The translations under genes and the position numbers were made by a program. Below the pieces are notes generated by a model. It saw only the letters and a list, made by a program, of their open reading frames with translations. It searched no databases and had not been told where the DNA came from. This document shows, one piece after another, positions 11,068 to 22,868 of a DNA stretch of 64,000 nt. Within the stretch, counting starts at the first letter, position 1. Each line of letters starts with the position of its first letter. Source of the stretch: Crotalaria pallida (lineage: Eukaryota > Streptophyta > Magnoliopsida > Fabales > Fabaceae); assembly GCA_037953625.1 (NCBI GenBank), contig CM075651.1, positions 126,880,501-126,944,500 of the forward strand. The letters run 5' to 3'.

Positions 11068-12347
11068 TGATTTGAGCTCAATATATGATGTTTTTGGATG
11101 AATTTTTAACCCTTTTTCTTAGTAATTTTGGCTTGTTTCTTAAGTATTTTAGGAAAAAGATGGAAATTTCGCTTACTAATGTGCTGAACGAGATCCGTGA
11201 GGATTTTGTACCAAATTGTTGTGAATTTCAGGTTTTAGAGGCTTAATTTGATGATTTATGGAAAAGAAGGAAAAAGCAAGCCTTGGAATCAGAAGTTCGG
11301 AGCAAAGCGATGAAAATTGGTGAAAAAGTGCAGAACTCGCCCAGGCGAGCTTATTACTCGCCCAGGCGAGTGGGGTCTTCTGTTTTAAAAAATGGGTTTA
11401 AATTGCTAATTTTCACAGTCAGAAACTCGCCCAGGCGAGCCTTATTCTAGCCTGGGCGAGTGGCGCAGATATCAGTTGCGATTTTCTTATCTTTTAGGAT
11501 TTGGAAGGGATTTGTTTTATCTTTTTACTTAAATATATTAGGATTGGTAATGAGGATTCATTCAGAACACTTGGAATAGAGTTTTTGCATTGGTTTTTGC
11601 GAAGAACACGGAGATTAGAGGCAAGGATTAGTGGTAATTATGTCACTCTTTATCACTTGTATTGCTTTTCTTCTTCCCATTATGAACTAAACCCTTCTTT
11701 GGGATGTAGGAGTAGATGAACATGGAACCTTGTTAATGTTTATGCAATGAGTTGATTTTGTTTTTCCATTATAAATTCTGTGTTTGATTATGTTCTAATT
11801 TGTTGTTCGTGAATGTACGCAGTTCATGACTTTTGGAAATCCTTTATGAATAGACATATGAATTTAGGATTTAGCCTAATAATCAAACAGTTCAATTGCA
11901 TAGGCACAAACATGTTTTCTATGAATTGGATAATTTTTACAAGTTTTGATTGAACTTAATTAAGGGTTAGGTTTTTAAGGCTCTCTTGAGACATCATTGG
12001 GAGATTAATACCTAAAATACGGAAACGTGCTAAGACATTAGGCGTTTTCTACCTTTGCAAAACAAATTCAGAATTTAGGAAAACAAATCAATTCGTTGTT
12101 AAATGTTTTAGGAACCTTCATCGAAACTACGTCCCGCTTTTTCTCATTGTTCAAGAATCGTTTTATTTATTTGTTTTAATTCATTTAAATCAACAATCAC
12201 TCAAACAATTGAATTTTAATTTAATTTTCATTTAGTAACTACGAATAGGTGAGAATTATTAGAATCAATTTCAGTCCTCGTTGGGAACGATACTCATTTA
12301 TCACTTTATTACTTGTAAGATCTGGTATACTTGCCAGAATCCCAAAA
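11068..12347 (+). repeat. 5' LTR of the Gypsy element
   Basis: It starts TGATTTGAGC and ends at the bases aligned with the CCAACA end of the 3' LTR; here the terminal CA has changed to AA. It contains two GC-rich inverted-repeat doublets (11335-11371, 11425-11461) in otherwise AT-rich DNA. A 72-codon ORF at 11501-11719 is also present in the other LTR and has no recognised function. Confidence 0.95.
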
Positions 12348-12353
12348 AGTTTT

Positions 12354-12371
12354 TGGCGCCGTTGCCGGGGA
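12354..12371 (+). other. Primer-binding site
   Basis: The sequence tggcgccgttgccgggga lies six bases after the 5' LTR. It is the well-known site complementary to the 3' end of tRNA-Asp used by Athila/Tat Gypsy elements to prime minus-strand synthesis. Confidence 0.9.
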
Positions 12372-12418
12372 CTAAAATTTGATTTTATTAATTTTTCGGT
12401 ACTTTTAGTAGTTACTTA

Positions 12419-13342
12419 GTGGAAGTTTACTCTAGCTATTTATTTTTAATCGTTCTTATTCACTCAACAGGTGCTATTAACCCTCTTTGCCGAGTTTGGT
12501 ATATGCACTTGCGTTCTGCAGGTGATTACAGCAGCCTTCAATTCGATCCCGAGATCGAGTTGACAGCGAAGAAGTTAAGGAAACGAGCACAGCGAGAGAA
12601 AAAGGAACGAGCAAGAATAATGGCTGACGAGCGTGAGCGCCAGGTTGAGAATGAGACAGAACCTGACAGGCGGACATTGGCTGATTACTCCTTAGTCGAC
12701 CCGACCTTAATTGGTACTAGCATAGTACCACCTGCGGTCACTGCTGCACACTTTGACATCAAGGGGGCATATATAAACATGCTGCAACAAAATCAATTCA
12801 GTGGTGCCCCAGACGAGGACCCAAGTGATCATCATATTGCCATGTTCTTGAGTTACTTGGACTTCTTCAAGATTCAAGGTGCGAGTGATGATGCAATAAG
12901 GTTGAGGCTTTTTCCTCTTTCATTAAAGGGAAAGGCACTTAAATGGGTCCGGTCTCAACCACAAGGGAGCTTCCTTACTTGGGATAAATTGGCTACGATT
13001 TTTGTGGACCAGTACTTCCCACCCTCCAGGCAAGCTCAGCTTAGGCAAGAAATCAACGCCTTCGCTCAGCAAGATGGAGAGTCATTACATGAGGCGTGGG
13101 AAAGGTACAAGCAGATGTTGAAGAGGTGCCCCTATCACTCTATGCCTGAATGGTTGCAAATGAGGACATTCTATGATGGATTGAGTCAAGCCAATCAGCA
13201 CTTGGTCGATTGTGCATCACAAGGTTCATTTGAGAGCAAAACTGCCATAGAGTCCAGGCAGTTGATTGAGAAGATGGCTCATAACAGCGGTCGGGCCACT
13301 GTTAGGAAGCGTATCATGAAGAAGAGTGATTTGGAGCCTTAG
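12419..13342 (+). CDS. gag: Gypsy gag protein
   Basis: This is a frame of 307 codons after the primer site; the first ATG of the track lies in a weak context, and a later ATG (for example 12620) may be the true start. Residues about 130-270 match the retrotransposon gag domain (MFLSYLDFFKIQGASDD, LKGKALKWVRSQPQGS, FVDQYFPPSRQAQLRQEI, ESLHEAWERYKQMLKRCP). This capsid-like domain packages element RNA in cytoplasmic particles. The frame ends with TAG at 13340-13342, but the same frame continues directly into pol. The stop is therefore either a mutation in this copy or a readthrough signal. Confidence 0.85.
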   Translation: MEVYSSYLFLIVLIHSTGAINPLCRVWYMHLRSAGDYSSLQFDPEIELTAKKLRKRAQREKKERARIMADERERQVENETEPDRRTLADYSLVDPTLIGTSIVPPAVTAAHFDIKGAYINMLQQNQFSGAPDEDPSDHHIAMFLSYLDFFKIQGASDDAIRLRLFPLSLKGKALKWVRSQPQGSFLTWDKLATIFVDQYFPPSRQAQLRQEINAFAQQDGESLHEAWERYKQMLKRCPYHSMPEWLQMRTFYDGLSQANQHLVDCASQGSFESKTAIESRQLIEKMAHNSGRATVRKRIMKKSDLEP

Positions 13343-13345
13343 AAT

Positions 13346-16300
13346 GTGCAAGCTTTATTTGCACAAAATAAAGAGATGCAGCAACAGATAGCTGCATTGA
13401 CTCAGAAATTGGGTCAGGTCCAAACGAATGCTTCAACAGGTATACCTCTTATCCCTTCTGATACTTCTGCTTTATTACTAACATGTGATTTCTGTAAAGG
13501 CAACCACCGTAATGGTGAGTGTGCATTTGAAGTTAGTACTAGCACAGGTAATGATGAACAGGCTAATTTTGTGGGAGGAGGACAGAGGAACAATCCTTAC
13601 TCAAACACCTACAACCCAGGGTATAGAAATCACCCTAACTTCTCGTGGCGCAGTCCAGCACTCCAGCCACCACAAGAGAAGCAGCAGGCACCTTGGGAGG
13701 CAGCAATTGAGAAGCTCGCTCTAACAACCAATAATTTTGTTGAGGAGACGCGAGCCAACTTCAAAAACCAGGGTGCCAGCATTCGCAATCTGGAGGTTCA
13801 GATGGGTCAACTTTCCAAGCAGATGTCAGAGAGGTCACCGGGAACCTTTCCCAGTGACACCATTCCAAACCCCAGAGAGCATTGCAAGGCCATTACTCTT
13901 CGAAGTGACAAGTCTCTTGAGGAGCCACAGAAGAAGAATGATAAGGTGGTGCTTGAGAAGGAAGAGGCCAAGGAACAACCAGCTGAGGACTCAACTCCTG
14001 AAGTGCAACAAAATATGAATTCAACTGCAACTCAGGAAGGAGAGAAGAAACCTCAGATATCTCTCAAGGTTCCTTTTCCTCAGCGGTTGAAAAAAGAGGA
14101 AAACAAGAAGCAATTTGCCAAGTTCATGGAGGTGTTCAAGAGGCTCCAGATGAACATTCCCTTCGCAGAGGCACTCGAGCAGATGCCTACATATGCGAAA
14201 TTCATGAAAGAGCTCTTGACCAACAAAAGGAAGATGCAAGATGATGAGACTGTGCTTCTCACAGAGGAATGCAGTGCAATTCTACAAAGGAAGCTTCCTC
14301 AGAAGCTAAAAGATCCTGGGAGTTTCACAATCCCTTGTAACATTGGGGGATTTGATATTGGCAAAGCTCTGTGCGATTTAGGGGCAAGCATCAATCTGAT
14401 GCCCCTCTCCATCTTCAAGAAGCTTGGAATTGGAGAAGCAAAGCCGACAATGACGTGTCTTCAGTTGGCTGATCGGTCTGTGAAGAGGCCCTATGGGAAA
14501 GTGGAGGATGTGCTTGTCAAGGTGGACAAGTTCATCTTCCCTGCTGACTTTGTTATTTTGGATATGGAGGAGGATTCAGACATTCCTCTCCTCCTGGGTA
14601 GGCCTTTTCTAGCCACTGGGCGAGCCCTCATAGATGTTCAACAGGGCGAGCTCAAGCTCCGGGTTCATGAAGAAGAGGTCTCATTCAATGTCTACCGGTC
14701 CATGAAGAATCCAATGGACAACTCCCAATGCTTTTTGGTGGACGTGGTTGACACTCTAGTCACGTCTACTTTTGAGCAAATTGGGCATGGAGATGTGTTG
14801 GCAGCAGCTCTGACACATGAGAAGAGTGAAGAAAACAAGGTTGTGGAGGTGGTGGCCAGATTGGATGCACCTCCAGCTTACACGAAGACAGATCAGATGA
14901 AGGAGCTGAAGAGGCATGAAAAGGAGGAGCGTGCAGTTCCAGAGCTCAAAACTCTTCCACCAAACCTCAGGTATGAATTCTTAGATGACACTAAACTCTA
15001 TCCAGTTATAATTAGTAATGCCTTGACTGAAACTGAAACTGAGAAATTAATGAGAATTTTGAGGCAATACAAAGCTGCTTTAGGATGGTGTGTGTCTGAT
15101 TTGAAGGGGATTAACCCCAGTTTCTGCATGCATAAGATTCTCCTTGAGGAGAATTTTAAGCCAGTAATTCAGCCTCAGAGGAGGCTGAATCCGACTTTGC
15201 AGGAAGTCGTGAGAAAGGAGGTAGTCAAACTTCTAGATGCATGCATTATCTACCCCATCTCCGACAGCACTTGGGTTAGCCCAGTGCAAGTAGTGCCTAA
15301 GAAGGGGGGGTTAACTGTGGTAAAATCTGATAAAGATGAACTAATACCAACCCGCACTGTTTCTGGGTGGCGTGTGTGCATTGATTATAGGAGATTAAAC
15401 AATGCCACCCGGAAAGATCATTTCCCATTACCCTTTATGGACCAAATGTTGGAAAGATTAGCAGGACATGCATTCTATTGTTTTTTGGATGGATATTCAG
15501 GTTACAATCAAATCTGTGTCGATCCTGTAGACCAGGAAAAAACTGCTTTTACTTGCCCCTTTGGGATTTTTGCCTATCGGAGAATGCCCTTTGGGCTTTG
15601 CAATGCACCTGCGACTTTTCAAAGGTGTATGTTGGCTATATTCTCCGACATGGTCGAAAATTTCATTGAGGTTTTTATGGATGACTTCTCGGTCTACGGG
15701 TCGTCCTTTGATGCATGTCTTGCCAATCTGGGCAAAGTGTTAGAAAGATGTCAAGAAACTAATCTAATCCTTAACTGGGAAAAGTGTCAGTTCATGGTCA
15801 GGGAGGGGATAGTTTTAGGACATAAGATTTCTGAAAAGGGTATTGAGGTTGATCAGGCAAAAATTGATGTCATCAAAAATCTATCTCCTCTAGTAAATGT
15901 TAAAGGGATAAGAAGTTTTTTGGGTCATGCCGGTTTCTACCGGAGATTCATTAAAGATTTTTCGAAAATTGCAAAACCCCTATGCAATTTACTGGAGAAG
16001 GATGCTGAGTTCATTTTTGATAATAATTGCATGAAATCTTTTGAACTTTTGAAAGAGAGATTGATTACAGCTCCTATAGTGGTTGCCCCCAATTGGGGTG
16101 AACCTTTTGAACTAATGTGTGATGCAAGTGACCACGCAATAGGAGCTGTACTTGGTCAAAGAATTAATAAAGTTTTTCATGCAATCTATTATGCTAGTCG
16201 TGTGTTGAACAGTGCACAAACTAATTACACGACCACTGAAAAAGAACTCTTGGCAGTGATTTTTGCAATGGACAAGTTTCGTGCCTATTTGATAGGCTCG

Positions 16301-17836
16301 AAAGTGATAATGTTCACAGATCATGCTGCTTTAAGGCACCTATTGGCTAAGCACGATGCTAAGCCAAGACTGATTAGGTGGATCTTGCTCTTGCAAAAGT
16401 TCGACTTGGAAATAAGAGATAAAAAGGGGGTAGAGAATGTTATTGCTGATCACTTATCTAGGCTCCCCCTTGAGGATAGTAATAGGGATAATCAGGTTCC
16501 AATTGAAGAAAAATTCCCTGATGAACACCTGTTTGCTGCATCTGAAATCCCATGGTATGCTGATTTAGCTAATTATTTAGCAGCGAATGTGATTCCTAAG
16601 GATATGACTTGGCAACAAAAGAAAAAGTTTTTACATGATGCCAAGTTTTATTTTTGGGATGAACCATTCTTGTTCAGGAGGAGTGCAGATGGAGTGATCA
16701 GGCGTTGTGCCTCCCAAGAGGAAATTCCTGACATCCTTTGGCATTGTCACAATTCACTATATGCTGGTCATTATAGCAGTGAAAAGACAGCTTCTAGAGT
16801 TTTACAATGTGGGTATTACTGGCCCACCATTTTTAAAGATGCTAGGACCCATGTGATGAACTGTGATAGATGCCAAAGGGTTGGGAATATCTCCAAGAAA
16901 GATGAAATGCCTCTTCAAGGCATTCTGGAAGTTGAAGTTTTTGATGTGTGGGGCATAGACTTTGTAGACCCCTTTCCCCCTTCCTATAACAACAGGTACA
17001 TTCTTGTGGGGGTTGATTATGTATCAAAGTGGGTGGAGGCAATCTCCACTCCCACCAATGACTCTGTTGTAGTTGTGAACTTCTTGAGGAAAAATATCTT
17101 TAGCAGGTATGGAGTACCTAGAGTACTTATTAGTGATGGTGGGAGTCATTTTTGCAATCAGGTTATGGAGAAAGCCTTGTCTAAATATGGGGTGCACCAC
17201 AAAGTAGCTACCCCATACCATCCACAAACTTGTGGTCAAGTAGAGGTGTCAAATAGGTCTCTTAAGAGAATCTTAGAAAAAACTGTTAATAGCAGTAGGA
17301 AAGACTGGTCAAAAAAGTTGGATGACGCCTTGTGGGCGTATAGAACTGCTTATAAGACACCCATTGGCATGTCACCTTTCCAGGTTGTTTATGGTAAAAA
17401 TTGTCATTTTCCAGTGGAGTTACTTCACAAGGCATATTGGGCAACTAAATTTTTGAACTTGGATGTGCAACCTGCAGGTGAAAAGAGGTTATTGCAGCTA
17501 ACTGAACTTGATGAGTTCAGAGAGCAAGCATATAACACTTCTCGTGATTTTAAATAAAAAACTAAAAAGTGGCATGACAAGAAATTGACTAATAAGAAGT
17601 TTGAACCTGGACAATTGGTTTTGCTATTTAACTCTAGACTTAAGCTTTTCCCTGGAAAGCTTAAATCTAGATGGTCTGGTCCTTTTGTGATTCTGCAGGT
17701 CTCACCTTTTGGCGCTATTGAAATTAAGGACCCCAATATTGGGGACACTTTTAAAGTGAATGGACAGCGACTTAAGGTATATCATGGTGGAGTCATTGAT
17801 CAGAGTTCATCTTCGGTTGAGCTCAAAGACCCTTAG
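13346..17836 (+). pseudogene. pol: Gypsy pol polyprotein, interrupted by an in-frame stop
   Basis: In the same frame as gag. Counting from 13346: a knuckle-like CDFCKGNHRNGEC near residue 47 (C-x2-C-x3-H-x4-C, one residue short of CCHC) and aspartic protease (CDLGASINLMPL, Asp at about 344). Reverse transcriptase follows with FMDD at about 777-780 and RNase H with the Asp of DASDH at about 926. Integrase has its HHCC finger from about 1133 and Asp 1205, Asp 1264, Glu 1300 (D-D-35-E). A TAA at 17555-17557 cuts the frame; the C-terminal segment (LFPGKLKSRWSGPFVI, GPY/F-like) continues in frame to TAG at 17834-17836. Without that segment and the gag linkage the copy is probably defective, although all catalytic residues remain. 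Confidence 0.9.
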
Positions 17837-18772
17837 TTCTTGAGAAGGGGTCAACCGTCAGGCTCGGGACGTTAAACAAGCGCTTGCTGGGAGGCAACCC
17901 AGTGGTAAGTAGCTCTTTCATAGTAATTTTAATTTTAATTTTATTTTTATTTTAGTGTAGGATTTTATTGTTTTTTTAAAAAAAAAGTCTACAGGTTTGT
18001 TGGACTCGCCTGGGCGCGGCACCTGTGCGCCCAAGCGAGTTGGGGTGAAAGGGGGGTTCAAAACCTGAATTCGTGAAAAAATAAAAAAAATTGGCAAAAC
18101 CGTGAAAAACCCGCCCAGGCGAGCATCAATTTCGCCCAGGCGGGTGGGGTGCAAAGGGGTTCAAATTTGAATTCTCACAAGAATGAAGAGAAGTGGCAAA
18201 CCCGTGAAAAACCCGCCTAGGCGAGCGTCAGATCCGCCCAGGCGGGTTAGGGGGTCTGTACGTTGCGAAGAAAATTAAGGGACTCGCCCAGGCGAGCCAT
18301 GACCCTCGCCCAGGCGAGTGGCGATAAGTTCAGAACTTTGAAATACGAAAAGGGGGTTTCGACCCCAACATTCTCCCTTGCTTCTTCTCAGCCGCCTCCT
18401 TCTTCTCTCAACCCTCCTCAACCCCAAAATCGCACCAAACCACCCTTCTCCACCACTTTCTTCCACTTTCTCCACCACAAATCACCACTTTCTCCACCAC
18501 AAATCATTCTCCCTTGCTCCTCCTTGTCACATGCTTGAAGATGTTGTTCTTATCTCACTCCAATTCGGGTTCCCATCTCTCTCCTCTAGGGTTACGAATT
18601 TTGCACTATAATTGTGGGTAAGTATCCTTCCTCTCTTGTCTCCCCTCTGATTAATGGCTTAGGTCTTGTTTTTGGGTAGTGTTTGCACTTGATTTACACT
18701 TTTTAGGATTTTTGAGTTCTAGTGCCCCCAAGGTGTTTGTTGATTTGCCACTTAGGAATTTTTCTGAACATA
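17837..18772 (+). other. pol-ORF3 spacer with GC-rich inverted-repeat doublets
   Basis: Four doublets of the CTCGCC/GGCGAG type lie at 18004-18040, 18109-18145, 18211-18247 and 18282-18319. A pyrimidine-rich leader (18370-18530) follows. Short ORFs crossing it (18263-18538 and 18378-18611) are low complexity and not credible. A spliced leader for ORF3 is possible: gggtaagtat near 18615 looks like a splice donor. Confidence 0.7.
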
Positions 18773-19951
18773 ATGGCTTCCAGGGACAAGGGTAAGAAAC
18801 CTAGGCTTGCTAGTAGCTCTAGTCGACCCTATTCAAGAAATTTTGAACACCAACTATCCAGAAAGTTCTACACCGAAAGAGTAGTGGGGAAAGGTATTAC
18901 CCCGGATACTAGTATTGAGGACATCAAGGGGGGCATTATGGTTGTTCCTGCAATTTACGACCCATTGATTCAATTAGAGTGGACACCTTTTACTGAATCA
19001 CCCCCAGACAACATGAGTAAACCCTTAATTTGGGAATTTTTTGCTCACGCACATTATCGTGAGCAACAAAATCCAGGTTGTCGCAAGAGCTGGGTCCGGG
19101 GGGTCGAAATTGATTATGGCCAGCATGAGATTAACAAAGTGTTAGGATTCCCTGATTATGCTGAACCCACTAATTTTGTGCAATACTATCTTAGGGACAC
19201 CCTTGATCCCCAGAGCTTGGATGATATCAAAAACACTCTCTTCTTGCCCGACAGAGATTGGAATCATGGTTCTAACAATACCGTTAAGCATATGACAGCA
19301 AAATTTCTCCGCCCTGTCGCTCGTTTTTGGGCCCACTTTGTCATGCACAATTTGCATCCCCAGTCTCATGAAACCGATATCAAACCTTTTATCATGCGGA
19401 TTGTCTATGGGATTATGCGGGGTATGAGGGTTGATGCTGGATTTCTGATGTCAGAGTATATTTTTCACATGGCGCGGGAAAGCAACCCGGGCTCCTTTGG
19501 GTTGCCTGCGGTGATTACCAAGCTGTGTTTAGACAGGGAGGTGGATTTGGGAGATGATCTGTTAGAGCTTACACCAGCCAAACGGATGAATATGAAGGTT
19601 TATGAGCGATATGTGGATATTGCTAGGCGTGAGCTTGGTAACAATGAGCCAATGCCTGCAGAGCTTCAGGTTCCAGCTGCTCCTCGGGGACGAGGGCGCG
19701 GCCGTGGTGGTGGTGATATGACTGGGCTGACTAGTATGATGGAGCGACTTTTGCGCAGGCAGAGCCGTCAAAATGAGTATTTCCAGCGCGAGATGCGCCG
19801 GAATCAGATAGTCCAGGATGCCTTGCGCTCGGTGACTGAGCAGATGAGTATCCCTTTTCCATTGCCTCCATATTCTCAGGAGGATTTTCAGGTTTTGGAT
19901 CAGAGTGATGAGGATGGCATGGATGAGGATGCTGATGCTGATGGGGTGTGA
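18773..19951 (+). CDS. Gypsy third ORF (plant transposon-protein-like)
   Basis: Starting at MASRDKGKKPRLASSS (18773) rather than the upstream in-frame ATG at 18722, because this basic Ser-rich start resembles the start of the Copia third ORF. The product is 392 residues. Its core (about 40-300) has YDPLIQLEWTPF, LIWEFFAHAHY, SWVRGVEIDY and PVARFWAHFVMHNLHPQSH. This pattern is known from uncharacterised 'putative plant transposon protein' domains found downstream of pol. It is followed by an Arg/Gly run (RGRGRGRGGG), a polar segment and an acidic tail. No signal peptide or strong membrane segment is visible, so it is not an obvious envelope protein. Function is unknown; a nucleic-acid-binding or nuclear role is only a guess. 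Confidence 0.75.
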   Translation: MASRDKGKKPRLASSSSRPYSRNFEHQLSRKFYTERVVGKGITPDTSIEDIKGGIMVVPAIYDPLIQLEWTPFTESPPDNMSKPLIWEFFAHAHYREQQNPGCRKSWVRGVEIDYGQHEINKVLGFPDYAEPTNFVQYYLRDTLDPQSLDDIKNTLFLPDRDWNHGSNNTVKHMTAKFLRPVARFWAHFVMHNLHPQSHETDIKPFIMRIVYGIMRGMRVDAGFLMSEYIFHMARESNPGSFGLPAVITKLCLDREVDLGDDLLELTPAKRMNMKVYERYVDIARRELGNNEPMPAELQVPAAPRGRGRGRGGGDMTGLTSMMERLLRRQSRQNEYFQREMRRNQIVQDALRSVTEQMSIPFPLPPYSQEDFQVLDQSDEDGMDEDADADGV

Positions 19952-21582
19952 GACTTGTGGTTTGATGTTATTGGAGGCGATTTGTCCTAGTTGATTTAGG
20001 TTGTCATGTTACTTTGGAGATTTGTAATCAGACCTGTAGTACTTTTGTTTGTGCCTTGGTTTGGCACTTTTGTGTTTCCAGATATTTTGTTTATTTCCGT
20101 TTGTGTGTCGTGTTGACTTTAATCAATTTGTGTAGTTGGATTGCATTTGTCACAGGTGATATTTGGTGGTGCCTGACGCACCTTGGATTTAATTGTAGTG
20201 GCAGGTGTTAAGTTTGGGGGAGGACATGTGTCTCCCCTCGATGTTCCGATTGCATTTTGAGAGGGAAGTCTCTTTTCTGTTTATTTTATTTTTCTTTTGT
20301 TGTTTAGGGTAAGTGTGTTGCTTGAGGACAAGCTAATTTTCAAGTTTGGGGGAGTCCAACAAAATAAAAAAATTTTCATGACTTGATGATTTTCCCTAGC
20401 TTTGTGTTAGTTATGTACTGGTAGAAGCAGGTGATTATTCTAGGCTTAGGATTTTCTTTTTCTTGATAGGTTTAGATGTCTAGTTTAGGAATGAAGCTCA
20501 CTTCTCTAAAATAAACTGCTTGGATTGAATGTGTAATTCTTTAAAAAATTGGTTACTTGGGCAAACTCTTTGAGAATATGTGTTTAGCAAACTGACCTTA
20601 CCTGTGAGATTTTGGGCCTATACACAAAAGGGGTAGTAATTGATAATTGATGACTGAATTTTTAAATCCCCATTTCTTTCATGAGTGTGTTCTCTTTTAC
20701 TATGTGTTCTAGAACTTGACTTGTGACCTTTTCAAAATTGACAATTGATTGCATGCATGAACATGATTAAGGCACTTAGGTTTGTGTTTTTGTAGCCTTC
20801 AACATATTGTTGAGACATAATGATCCCTTAGTTGCCCACTTTGAGCTTTGAGATTTAAGGATGTTCTTTGGTACCCTACATGAATTGAATATTTTGAGAA
20901 GTACCTTTGAAATTGTGAATGAGCAATTAAGTGGAATGTGTAAGAATGGTGAAAGTGTTAAGTGCTGAAAATTTGTGTTTCTATTTCTCTTCTAAAAAAA
21001 ATAATAAAAATTGAAAAATTGAAAAGAAGAAGAGAATAGAAATAGAAAAAAAAAGCAAAAAGAAAGGAAAGGAAATATCAAGTGAATTGAGTATGATTGT
21101 GTAATTACCTTATTGCTCATTTCATAATTTAAAAGGGAAGTGTTTTGATTTCATTGATAAAGCCCTTTGGTTATCCTTTTATTCTTTTATCCCACCTGAC
21201 ACTTTTAGCCATGGCCCCGTTACAACCAAATAAAGACCTTATGATTTGTGCATGTTGTCGATAAATTCAGTGGAGATGTAGGTCTATAGTCAAGCTTATG
21301 GTAACACATTGTGATTGTAGAACTTGAGTGCAGATTTTTTAAACCTTGATACACATGAGAGAGATTTGTGAGTTGTGAGTTGTTTGCTAGCCACATTGTT
21401 CTTTTGGAGATTGCCCTTCTGACCAGTTTTGATTGGATTATGTGTTTGTGAAGAAAAGTTTTGAAGAAAGTGGGTCGAGTTTCTTAATTGGATTGATTTA
21501 TCTTGATAGAGAAAGTGGTCTTAAGTTGTGAATTTTTGTTTTACTTTTGCCTGGGACATGCAAAATGCTGAGTTTGGGGGAG
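19952..21582 (+). other. Gypsy 3' untranslated region with three polypurine-tract copies
   Basis: The tract agtttgggggag occurs at 20211-20222, 20343-20354 and 21571-21582. The last directly abuts the 3' LTR and is the plus-strand primer. The region between is non-coding, with an A-rich stretch at about 20993-21075. Confidence 0.85.
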
Positions 21583-22863
21583 TGATTTGAGCTCAATATA
21601 TGATGTTTTTGGATGAATTTTTAACCCTTTTTCTTAGTAATTTTGGCTTGTTTCTTAAGTATTTTAGGAAAAATATGGAAATTTCGCTTACTAATGTGCG
21701 GAACGAGATCCGTGAGGATTTTGTATCAAATTGTTGTGAATTTCAGGTTTTAGAGGCTTAATTTGATGATTTATGGAAAAGAAGGAAAAAGCAAGCCTTG
21801 GAATCGGAAGTTCGGAGCAAAGCGATGAAAATTGGTGAAAAAGTGCAGAACTCGCCCAGGCGAGCTTATTACTCGCCCAGGCGAGTGGGGTCTTCTGTTT
21901 TAAAAAATGGGTTTAAATTGCTAATTTTCACAGTCAGAAACTCGCCCAGGCGAGCCTTATTCTAGCCTGGGCGAGTGGCGCAGATATCAGTTGCGATTTT
22001 CTTATCTTTTAGGATTTGGAAGGGATTTGTTTTATCTTTTTACTTAAATATATTAGGATTGGTAATGAGGATTCATTCAGAACACTTGGAATAGAGTTTT
22101 TGCATTGGTTTTTGCGAAGAACACGGAGATTAGAGGCAAGGATTAGTGGTAATTATGTCACTCTTTATCACTTGTATTGCTTTTCTTCTTCCCATTATGA
22201 ACTAAACCCTTCTTTGGGATGTAGGAGTAGATGAACATGGAACCTTGTTAATGTTTATGCAATGAGTTGATTTTGTTTTTCCATTATAAATTCTGTGTTT
22301 GATTATGTTCTAATTCGTTGTTCGTGAATGTGCGCAGTTCATGACTTTTGGAAATCCTTTATGAATAGACATATGAATTTAGGATTTAGCCTAATAATCA
22401 AACAGTTCAATTGCATAGGCACAGACATGTTTTCTATGAATTGGATAATTTTTACAAGTTTTGATTGAACTTAATTAAGGGTTAGGTTTTTAAGGCTCTC
22501 TTGAGACATCATTGGGAGATTAATACCTAAAATACGGAAACGTGCTAAGACATTAGGCGTTTTCTACCTTTGCAAAACAAATTCAGAATTTAGGAAAACA
22601 AATCAATTCGTTGTTAAATGTTTTAGGAACCTTCATCGAAACTACGTCCCGCTTTTTCTCATTGTTCAAGAATCGTTTTATTTATTTGTTTTAATTCATT
22701 TAAATCAACAATCACTCAAACGATTGAATTTTAATTTAATTTTCATTTAGTAACTACGAATAGGTGAGAATTATTAGAATCAATTTCAGTCCTCGTTGGG
22801 AACGATACTCTATTTATCACTTTATTACTTGTACGATCTGGTATACTTGCCAGAATCCCAACA
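21583..22863 (+). repeat. 3' LTR of the Gypsy element
   Basis: It starts TGATTTGAGC directly after the polypurine tract and ends CCAACA before the caatc duplication. It carries the same two inverted-repeat doublets (21850-21886, 21940-21976) as the 5' LTR. Confidence 0.95.
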
Positions 22864-22868
22864 CAATC

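Larger units (their letters stand above)
11068..22863 (+). mobile_element. Complete Ty3/Gypsy LTR retrotransposon with third ORF (Athila/Tat-like)
   Basis: Two LTRs of 1280 and 1281 bp in direct orientation bound the element. The target duplication caatc is at 11063-11067 and 22864-22868. Internal order is primer site, gag, protease, reverse transcriptase, RNase H, integrase, an extra ORF, then a polypurine tract. This order (integrase after RNase H) defines Gypsy. The Asp-tRNA-like primer site and extra 3' ORF fit the Athila/Tat side of the plant Gypsy tree. The LTRs differ by roughly ten substitutions and one indel by eye, so insertion is fairly recent. Two in-frame stops mean this copy probably depends on other copies. 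Confidence 0.95.

Noticed and set aside
11501..11719. 72-codon ORF in both Gypsy LTRs
   Set aside because: Kept identical simply because the LTRs are nearly identical; no motif or codon bias.
18773..19951. Gypsy third ORF as a classical envelope protein
   Set aside because: No signal peptide, membrane segment or glycoprotein pattern seen; treated as an uncharacterised transposon protein.
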